A program made the position numbers and the translations under genes. This document shows positions 1 through 7,100 of a stretch of 7,303 nt of DNA, piece by piece. Below the pieces are notes generated by a model that was given only the letters and a program-made list of their open reading frames with translations, was not told the DNA's origin and searched no databases. Numbering within the stretch: the first letter of the stretch is position 1; every line of letters starts with the position of its first letter. This DNA comes from Balneolales bacterium (GTDB taxonomy: Bacteria; Bacteroidota; Rhodothermia; Balneolales; Natronogracilivirgulaceae): NCBI GenBank assembly GCA_007127665.1, contig SKYY01000175.1:1-7303 (forward strand), read 5' to 3'.

Positions 1-1
1 C

Positions 2-67
2 AACATGGTGACAATCCCGTTACACGGCACCGGATTACCGGTGCGAAAAAAGATGCGTCTCTCATGA
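2..67 (+). CDS. Possible C-terminal tail of an upstream gene (partial)
   Basis: Frame 2 is open from the window edge to a TGA at 65-67 and gives a 21-residue tail containing MVTIPLHGTGLP followed by a basic end. The stop lies directly before a plausible terminator at 67-95, which favours this frame. Frame 1 is also open from the edge, to TGA 82-84, but its stop lies inside the terminator stem. The VTIPLH strand recalls the C-terminal part of HicA-type mRNA interferase toxins, yet the residues after it do not follow the usual HicA ending. No function is assigned. So little is visible that even the coding status is uncertain. Confidence 0.25.
   Translation, partial: NMVTIPLHGTGLPVRKKMRLS
27..44. 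repeat. Perfect 7-bp inverted repeat with 4-base loop
   Basis: GCACCGG (27-33) and CCGGTGC (38-44) are exact reverse complements around the loop ATTA. On the plus strand it is followed by G and an A-run (46-51), not a T-run. On the minus strand it is followed by non-T sequence. It is therefore not a standard intrinsic terminator on either strand. It sits within the possible end of the upstream gene and may be a protein-binding site, an RNA hairpin or chance in coding sequence. Confidence 0.4.
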
Positions 68-95
68 CGTTCAAGTGGAAATGAACCGTTTTTTT
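67..95 (+). terminator. Probable intrinsic terminator of the upstream gene
   Basis: GTTCA (69-73) pairs with TGAAC (82-86) across an 8-base loop. The stem can extend by A67-C68 with G88-T89 if C87 is bulged. A run of seven T follows at 89-95. The stem is short and not GC-rich, so termination may be inefficient, but the stem-plus-T-run order is correct for the plus strand. It lies right after the TGA at 65-67 and would separate the upstream gene from the kinase gene. Confidence 0.45.
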
Positions 96-177
96 AGTAT
101 GTTATATCTTTATATTTAAACATCTTATTTTCTACGGTAGTTATCTGATTCATATTCACCATTAGTCCCTGCTTGTC
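96..177 (+). promoter_or_regulatory. AT-rich leader and probable promoter region of the kinase gene
   Basis: The stretch between the terminator and the kinase start is very AT-rich. TATATTTA at 111-118 resembles the Bacteroidota -7 element TAnnTTTG except for its last base. No convincing -33 TTTG lies at the expected distance, so the promoter position is not fixed. There is no Shine-Dalgarno sequence before the start codon at 178. An in-frame TAG at 163-165 limits how far upstream translation could begin. Confidence 0.3.
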
Positions 178-2256
178 TTGTCGATACGAAGCCGACTATT
201 ATTGTACCTGGTTGTTGTACTGATTGGGGCCTCATCCATCATATGGCTGTACATGCGGCCGGTTTATGAAAGTGCTATCATAGAGGAGCGCATTGGCCTT
301 ATTTCCGAATATCAGCATCAACGCATTCGTGAAGCAGAAAACTATACGGAATACTGGCTTTTATCTGTCAAGGAGATGCGTGATCAGATCCGGGAAAATC
401 CGCAGAACCTGGAACCAATGGTCCACACCCACATGCGACTCTTCCGTGATCTTACTGCAATTCACATCCTTGAGAAGGAGACCGGTGAGTATTTTGAGAT
501 CCGGACGGCAGACGCCGACGACATACCATCGTTTGAATCACTCATGGATATTTCCATACCCGTTCCCGATTTTCCCGAAATAGAGGTTGCCTGGTTACCC
601 GAAAGCCACCAGTTTCTCATACTTTCAGAATTTACAATTACCGGCGAACCCTACCTTTTAACCGCCCAGTTTCAGTCGCTGAATCTGGAAGAGATTCTTT
701 TGCAAAATGTTTTGGGAGAGGGTTCTTTCTCCACCCTCTGGTTCATTGACGGATCCGTAATCGGAGCTGATGATCGTGATCTCCCCAATGTGCTCTTTCA
801 GCAAATCACCTCTGTAAGAGAACTGCTCATTGATGATACCCCCCATCTTCTGGTCACAAGCCCGGTCCGTTCCATACCCATTCTTCATGCAACATACACC
901 GACCTCAGCCTCATAAGGCATCCCGTTAAACAAATCTTCATCAGAAACCTGGGGCTTCTTGCCGGTGCATTTCTGCTTCTTGCCATGGGTGGTTTTTATT
1001 TAGCCAACCGTGTCAGGCAGCCGGTGCAACAATTCATCGAGGATGTAGAACCCTTCGCCAACTACGATTTTAGCCGGTTCTTCCGTGATTCGCCGCTACC
1101 CGAACTTGCGGGTATAACCGACAAAATGGAGGAGATCCGAAAAAAGCTGGCTCATTACCAGCGGATCAACGTTGACAAAATCATTCTTCAGGAGCAACGC
1201 AACCGCCTGCTGATGACTTATGCTGTAGAAATGGTGGCGATCTATGATGAAAACGATCGTTTCACCTTTGTCAACAAGAAGCTCTCAGGGCTGTTCGATC
1301 AACTTTTACCGGGTGGACAACCCATGACTCTCGGCGACTTCTTCTCCATTAAGGCGGTTACGATCAACATGGAGTCCAACTCCTCCGAAAAGATCAGCGG
1401 ATACATCATCGATACCCGGTACAGGGAAATAGAAATTCGGACAGGTGATGGAAACGCGTTTTTCATCAATGCCCATCTCATGAACCTGCAGGGCCTTGAC
1501 AGCCGGTTTATTGGTGGTATGATGCTTATGAAGGATGTCACCAAGGATCGTGAAATCGAAGAGATGCGCACCGAAATGATCCATACCATTATCCATGAAT
1601 TGCAAAATCCCGTTTTTGGGTGTCTGGGCTTGACCGAACTGCTTATGGTGGACGAGCAGCTGCCAGAAACGCAGCGCAGGGAATATTATGAGGTAATGAA
1701 TGACAGTCTGAACACCCTTTCCGGCCTCATCACCCGTTTTCTTGACATCACCCGGCTGGAGTCGGGTTCGCTTGTTATTCAAAAAGAGCCTATTCATCTT
1801 TACCCCATCATCGCCAGAGTGTCAAAATCGTTCAAACAGCTCTGTGAAAACAAAAATATCACATTCGACCTGAAGATTGATGATACCCCCATCATATATG
1901 CCTCTGAAGATTTGATGGACGACATGATCCGCAACCTGATATCCAACGCTGTCAAATTCGGAGATGATAACCGTACTATTGAAATTGAATTAAAATCTTC
2001 CGATGGTTATAGTATTCTGAGCATAACTGATCATGGCTACGGAATTCCCGAAAGTGATCGTGACAAGGTTTTCCAAAAATTTTACAGGGCCAAAGCACAC
2101 CGGATTATTGGTGGAAACGGTTTGGGGCTCTCGCATGTGAAAGAAATTGTAACAAGACATAACGGCACTATTACTCTGGAATCCAACCCGGATATTGGTA
2201 CCCGTTTCCGAATTACCCTGCCGGAAAACGGTGACAATGAAATTATTGACTCATGA
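178..2256 (+). CDS. Membrane sensor histidine kinase (dCache-like, HAMP-like, PAS, HisKA, HATPase_c)
   Basis: This 692-residue inner-membrane kinase should autophosphorylate in response to an extracytoplasmic signal and pass phosphate to a response regulator not seen here. Domains in order: TM1 at about 7-26; extracytoplasmic domain 27-250, whose later part has a dCache-like pattern (strand near 152-165, WFIDGS at 188-193, LLVTSPV at 224-230); TM2 at about 253-277; HAMP-like linker to about 335; PAS at about 345-456; HisKA with HELQNP, phospho-acceptor H473; HATPase_c with N box N586/N590, G1 box DHGYGI (D618), F box VFQKF and G2 box GNGLGL (646-651). All ATP-binding boxes look intact, so the kinase should be active. 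There is no receiver domain. The start is a TTG without a ribosome-binding site, chosen because the next in-frame ATG (residue 26) would remove TM1; CTG at 169 is the only other nearby option. Its last codon overlaps the FecR-domain gene. Family is certain; ligand and partner are unknown. Confidence 0.95.
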   Translation: MSIRSRLLLYLVVVLIGASSIIWLYMRPVYESAIIEERIGLISEYQHQRIREAENYTEYWLLSVKEMRDQIRENPQNLEPMVHTHMRLFRDLTAIHILEKETGEYFEIRTADADDIPSFESLMDISIPVPDFPEIEVAWLPESHQFLILSEFTITGEPYLLTAQFQSLNLEEILLQNVLGEGSFSTLWFIDGSVIGADDRDLPNVLFQQITSVRELLIDDTPHLLVTSPVRSIPILHATYTDLSLIRHPVKQIFIRNLGLLAGAFLLLAMGGFYLANRVRQPVQQFIEDVEPFANYDFSRFFRDSPLPELAGITDKMEEIRKKLAHYQRINVDKIILQEQRNRLLMTYAVEMVAIYDENDRFTFVNKKLSGLFDQLLPGGQPMTLGDFFSIKAVTINMESNSSEKISGYIIDTRYREIEIRTGDGNAFFINAHLMNLQGLDSRFIGGMMLMKDVTKDREIEEMRTEMIHTIIHELQNPVFGCLGLTELLMVDEQLPETQRREYYEVMNDSLNTLSGLITRFLDITRLESGSLVIQKEPIHLYPIIARVSKSFKQLCENKNITFDLKIDDTPIIYASEDLMDDMIRNLISNAVKFGDDNRTIEIELKSSDGYSILSITDHGYGIPESDRDKVFQKFYRAKAHRIIGGNGLGLSHVKEIVTRHNGTITLESNPDIGTRFRITLPENGDNEIIDS
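2253..2256 (+). other. ATGA stop-start overlap (translational coupling)
   Basis: The kinase stop TGA (2254-2256) overlaps the ATG (2253-2255) of the FecR-domain gene. A second in-frame ATG follows at 2256-2258. No Shine-Dalgarno sequence precedes it. Such overlaps usually mean one transcript and coupled translation, so the two proteins are likely made together. Confidence 0.85.
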
Positions 2257-4013
2257 TGACAAGCCTGTTCCTGTTTATTTTTGTTTTTTCTTTTTATAAC
2301 GGCCCTGCTGAAGCTGATACGATTTCTTTCAAGCCGCCGGAACTCTCACATATTGCAAAGGAACTCACCGGGTCAGAAAACAACTGGCCGCTTATATTTG
2401 GTGCAGCTGAATATCTTAACCGTGAAAACACCTTTGTACTTGATCAGGCATCACAGAAAGAGCTGTCCCGCTTTCACGAAAACTGGATACTTATGAATCA
2501 GAGCCGCAACCATTACTCGGATTTGATCCGTAATGGAGCAGGCGTTTTTGCAGCCGCCGAAGTTGCCCGGGCCGATTCCCTGAATAAAGTATTCCGCTAT
2601 AACGTTGAAAAAGGCGACATCCACGGCTCTGTCGAAGTTATCTCCCTTTACAGAGAATCGATTGATCAAATAGCGAAAGCGCTTGAAGAAAACAGGGTCG
2701 TTGATGTAGAGGCTCGCCTCTCTGAAAAACAAGGTACGGTGGAGCACCGAAAAGGACTTATCGGTAAATGGATTGCTGCCAATATCGGGCGGCTTTTCCG
2801 GGAGGCTGACGGCGTACGAACCTGCTCTGAATCCACAGGCAAGGTGACCTTTCTTGACGGCTCGCATGTGGAACTGGCCAGGAATACCACCGCCATCATC
2901 AGAAGTTCACGGCTTGACCGGCTCACCAGTACTTCTGACATAGAGATCAATATTACCGAAGGTGGACTTCTGGCCAGACTTTCTGCAGAAGGCATTGAAC
3001 GTTCCAGTTATCAGATCAGTGCCGCAAACGCAACCATGATGGTCAAATCATCTAACTTCTGGGCAGAAAAAACCGGCGAGCACAGGGTCGTAATGGCCAA
3101 CTACAGTGGCACCACTACCGTTATGGCTGAAAATCAGGTTATCAACCTGGGCCGAAATCAGGGTACCGTAGTTGAGCGGGGCAATGTGTCGCTGCAACCT
3201 TCTCAACTCCTTCCCGCTCCACAAATGCAGTGGAGTGCAGCAGATTCGGTCATCAGAAGTGACCAGATTACTTTGGTCTGGACGGATATACCCGGTGCTG
3301 TGAGATATGATATTGACATTTCCGACGCTCCCTCATTTGATTCGTCAATGCAAACTTATCGTAGCGAGACAAATCGAAGAACCATAAAGAATCTTCCTGT
3401 TGGCGTCTCCTACATACGTATTCGTGCTTTTGACGAAAACGATCTCCGCGGCGTTGAAAGCCAGAGCTACCGCATCCTCAGAAGCAGCGGAACAAAACCA
3501 CCCTATCTCTTCCTGGCCGACGGAGACCCCCTGGATATATACACATCACAACCTGAATACCAGCTAACCGGAATAACAGAACCCGGAAGTACCCTCAAAG
3601 TGAATGGTCAAACCGTTTCCGTATCTCCCAGTGGTGACTTTTCTGTCTCTCTGGCGCTTGAACAGGGCCAAAACCCAGTGGAACTGATGGTAACAAGCAT
3701 CTCAGGCAAAGTCACGATACAAGAACGCAGTATCACAAAAATATCGGAAGATAAACTGTTCGATCTCACCTGGTCTTCCTATGCCGAAGAGGGTCGCGTC
3801 CAGCACGCGGACGATATTCTCATAACCGGCCGGGCTTATCCGCCTCTTGAAGTCGTTGCCAGATTAGGTGACCTCGAGAAAGTGATTCCTTGTGGAATCA
3901 ACGGCAATTGGGCAGTCAGTATCAACCCGGAAAGAAACTCCGATCTGACCATAGCTTTACGGTACCGAAACAGCAAGGAAGTAATCGGGGAGCGAACTTT
4001 CCGGATAGAATAA
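2253..4013 (+). CDS. Exported FecR-domain protein with Fn3-like and Ig-like modules
   Basis: This 586-residue protein is predicted to be exported. Residues 1-21 form a hydrophobic leader with a likely cleavage after AEA (A21), although the leader has no positively charged residue near its start. Residues 22 to about 186 are mostly helical and charged, with no recognised domain. A FecR domain spans about 187-310: a strand after C191, GGLLARL at 237-243 and QGTVVERG at 303-310, the pattern typical of the periplasmic FecR fold. An Fn3-like domain follows at about 333-412 (W-x(6)-YDIDIS core). Two Ig-like modules, at about 418-498 and 500-586, share a G-x-x-x-P strand and a G-(D/N)-(F/W)-x-V motif. 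Classical FecR is a sigma regulator with a cytoplasmic N-terminus and one membrane span; this protein has neither, so an anti-sigma role is unlikely. It has only two cysteines (C191, C547). From the overlap with the kinase gene I infer an accessory, ligand-binding or envelope-scaffold partner of that kinase. The FecR assignment is firm; the role is not known. Confidence 0.85.
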   Translation: MMTSLFLFIFVFSFYNGPAEADTISFKPPELSHIAKELTGSENNWPLIFGAAEYLNRENTFVLDQASQKELSRFHENWILMNQSRNHYSDLIRNGAGVFAAAEVARADSLNKVFRYNVEKGDIHGSVEVISLYRESIDQIAKALEENRVVDVEARLSEKQGTVEHRKGLIGKWIAANIGRLFREADGVRTCSESTGKVTFLDGSHVELARNTTAIIRSSRLDRLTSTSDIEINITEGGLLARLSAEGIERSSYQISAANATMMVKSSNFWAEKTGEHRVVMANYSGTTTVMAENQVINLGRNQGTVVERGNVSLQPSQLLPAPQMQWSAADSVIRSDQITLVWTDIPGAVRYDIDISDAPSFDSSMQTYRSETNRRTIKNLPVGVSYIRIRAFDENDLRGVESQSYRILRSSGTKPPYLFLADGDPLDIYTSQPEYQLTGITEPGSTLKVNGQTVSVSPSGDFSVSLALEQGQNPVELMVTSISGKVTIQERSITKISEDKLFDLTWSSYAEEGRVQHADDILITGRAYPPLEVVARLGDLEKVIPCGINGNWAVSINPERNSDLTIALRYRNSKEVIGERTFRIE

Positions 4014-4116
4014 ACGGAACTGTCCCTCAGAAGCATGGCATCATGTGCCTTATCCCAGTGTGGTTCCCTATGGGTAACACGATATCACCTTGAAAATCAA
4101 TTGTGACAGTAACCAA
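4014..4116 (+). promoter_or_regulatory. Intergenic gap with weak hairpin before the PKD gene
   Basis: These 103 bases separate the FecR-domain stop from the PKD protein start. An imperfect hairpin at 4058-4080 pairs GTG with CAC, TT with AA and CCC with GGG around a TAT loop, with bulges. A CATG-GCAT-CATG element lies at 4034-4045. Neither is followed by a T-run, so I see no intrinsic terminator and read-through into the next gene is possible. No promoter matching known consensus is evident. The sequence just before the ATG (AACCAA) is not a Shine-Dalgarno sequence. Confidence 0.35.
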
Positions 4117-7100
4117 ATGACGACCTTTGATCGTTTCCCTTTTCGACTTGCTGCAATAATAACCCTGCTGCTATTCACACCGCTTCAAAGTTCAGCTCAG
4201 GAAGTCTACCTTTCCATATCCGGAAGAGACGCTTTCGTGGACTCCGGAGACCAGTTGCATGAATATGACTTCTGGATACGGCCGCTTGATACCGTATCAC
4301 CGGGTTCCGATATCCGCCTGGAAGTTTTTGATGCCGCACTCGGGGGGCATGGGGATCTGGTTTTTGGCAATACCACGCGCACGAGCTATGAACTGTTGTC
4401 TTTCCGCGAACTCTACCGGAAAGAGGATCAGCGCATCGTGCCGGTCAGCGAAGAAGGCCGGCTTTTGCAGTCTGAAACCGTGCACAACGAATCACGCTTT
4501 CTGAATCGGTGGGTGAGCCTGTTCCATTTCGGGAAAGAAGAACAGACCGGCTTCGAGCAAGAGGGGTACATACTGCGGGTCCGGACCAGTGAAGGTGACG
4601 ATGTAAACACTTTCAAATTGCGCATGGCAGGCGAGGACGCCGAAAACTGGCAGATCATAGCTTTTGACCTTTCCTTCTCCCTGGTCGGTTCCGCTTTCAG
4701 CAACCGGATTTTTCTTCAGCCGCTTTTTGATACTACCGAACCCGTTGAAGTGCAGATCCTTGGAGAGGAAGAAACAGAGGTCTACTACATCGATGCTTTC
4801 GGGAATACCGCTGCAGCAACACAGGCCTGGACGGGTTGGGAATCATTCTATCGCGACATTCCCAACGCATGGGGCTTCATGACTACGGGTGCCGATCAAT
4901 ATTACAACAACATGGTTATCAAGGGAACGCAGGAAATGCTGCCCTTTATCTACGATTTCCAGCTGCTGAGCTCCGAAGATGTTCCAAGCCCGCAGATTTC
5001 TGCTTTCCCGGGCACTTCGTGCGATGAGGGCGGTCTGTCGCTCAGTTTCAGCGGAGTGGGCCTTGACATCCACAATGCCCGGTGGTTCGTAGAGAACCAG
5101 TCCTATACCGGTCGCCGGTTTACCCACACTTTCTCTTCCTATGGCTATTTTCCATATGAAGTGGCCATTCCGGTAACTGGCCGGTTCTATCCAAGATTTT
5201 TGCTTCAAAGCGGAGAGATCCCCGTCCACCGCCCACCGCAAATACAGGTTGCCGGCCGCCTGGATTATCTGGCGCCGGGCGAAGAAATGCCCCTTGACGC
5301 TTCCGGGTCATTTGACCCCGAAGGATATGACATCCGCTTTGAGTGGTTCGTGAATAATGAATTGAGGGGCACCGGAGAGCAATTTACCTTCTCAAGCCAG
5401 ACACCCGGAAACTATGATGTGACCCTGAATGTCACCAGCGAGGGACCCAACCCGGAATGCGCGCTGTCCGAAGAGACGGTTCCGGTTCGCGTGAACTCCC
5501 AGCCCTATGCTGAAATATCTTACGAGCCAGTGGTCGCGCGGGATGTGGAAGGCCGGCTCCAGGCTGTGAATGCCCAGGATGCCGACGGCGACCAACTCCT
5601 CTTTTTCTGGGAGGATGATGGCATTATCGGCGAAGCGGAAGGCCGCACCGTTCGCATACGCCACCAGGAAGCAGGTGTATTTGAAGCCACCCTCACCGTA
5701 GATGACCAGACAGGAACAGCCAATGCACGCTATTCAACAACCGTATCCTACAAAGTCAATGCCGGGCCCGAGCCGCGCTTTGAACTGCCGGAAATCGTGG
5801 CAACCGGTGAGCCGGTCCGGCTTGATGGTGAGGAATCGTCCGATCCTGACGGCGATCCGCTTACGTTCCGATGGGAAATATCCGACGGACGCCAGCTCAG
5901 CGGTCCCGTTAACGACATTGATTTCAGCGATCCCGGTGATTATACCATCACATTGCAGGTGGACGATGGAGAGGGCGTGGAAAACTCGACCCAGTCCCTG
6001 ACCCGCAACCTCCGCGTCAACCATGCGCCGGTCGCCGTAATCACCGCTCCGGCCCATGTGAACCGGGGACAGGTCTCCTTTTCCGCCGCAGAAAGCTTCG
6101 ACATTGATCAGGGTATCCAGGATTACCAGTGGGATTTTGGTGACGGCATCAGCGGCAGCGGCGAAGAGATAACACACCGGTTTGAGGCGCCGGGCACCTA
6201 CCGGATCACCCTGACGGTGGATGACGGTGCCGGCCTCGCCAACAGTATCACCACCACGGAGCATGAACTCAGAATAAACGCCGGCCCGGTAGCCATGATC
6301 AATGCACCTGAGCTGGTCGCTCCCGGTCAGTCCTTCACCCTGGACGGTTCCGAGAGTTTTGATGAGGATGGACAGATCACCGCATTTGACTGGTTTGTCA
6401 ATGACCAGCCGGCAGGCAGCGGTTCCCTGCTGGAAACAGCACTTGACCAACCCGGCATGCACAAGGTTGCACTCAGAGTAAAAGACGACTCCGGGTTCGA
6501 AAACGCCTATGACATTGCCACAACCACGATTCGGGTAAACCACAAACCCGTTGCCCGCTGGACCAGCGAACCGGAAATTACAGAGCCGGAACGAACTACT
6601 CTCTTCTCAGCAACTGACAGCTATGACCCCGACAATGAAAACCTGCAGTTCACCTGGTCGTTCGAGGATGGCGTTGTACTGGAAGGCGATACCGTCGAAA
6701 GAAGCTTCGAAAATCCCGGAACCCACAGGTTCACACTTCGTGTGGACGATGGCGAAGGACTGACCAATTCCGTTTTCGAAAAAGAGGACAATATCCTGGT
6801 CAACCACGAACCCATTATTGTCACGGAAAGCGAGATACGTTCCAACAGCAAACAGGTCCTGCTGGATGCGTCTCAAAGCTACGACCCGCAAAACAACCCG
6901 CTCTCCTTTAGCTGGGAACTACCCGACGGTACGGTCAGGAACGGAGCAACGTACACCTGGACGGCACCCGAAGCCGGAACGCATTGGGTAAGCCTCATTG
7001 TGGATGACGGGCTGGAACTGGACAACTCACGGGTTTCCATGCCGGTGCGGGTAACCATCAATCAACCGCCCATTGCCGTGGTCGACTCCCTCATCATGTC

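Noticed and set aside
27..51. GCACCGG hairpin considered as a terminator
   Set aside because: On the plus strand an A-run follows it; on the minus strand the T-run would precede the hairpin. Neither order fits.
1306..1797. 163-codon open frame on the minus strand
   Set aside because: It runs antisense to the PAS and HisKA regions of the kinase, which are clearly coding, and its product shows no known motif.
178..2256. Hybrid kinase with a receiver domain
   Set aside because: The protein ends shortly after the G2 box and the final beta strand of HATPase_c; there is no room for a receiver domain.
2253..4013. Classical FecR-type sigma regulator with a FecI/FecA partner
   Set aside because: There is a signal peptide in place of the cytoplasmic tail and membrane span, and no sigma factor or TonB receptor gene in the window.
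4058..4080. Hairpin in the gap considered as an intrinsic terminator
   Set aside because: The stem is bulged and is followed by GATATCACC, not a T-run.
3890..4093. 67-codon plus-strand frame bridging the FecR-domain end and the gap
   Set aside because: Most of it overlaps the FecR-domain coding region in another frame, and the rest runs through the hairpin-bearing gap. It has no motif or plausible start signal.
4259..4504. Small plus-strand frame, with other short frames at 4664-4882, 4836-5027, 5702-6001 and 6551-6763
   Set aside because: All lie in a different frame inside the long PKD gene and show no domain features.
5734..6543. 269-codon open frame on the minus strand
   Set aside because: It lies wholly inside the PKD array, whose plus-strand frame shows regular modules and conserved motifs. 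The antisense translation has no recognisable domain or leader, and long antisense frames are common opposite GC-rich repeats.
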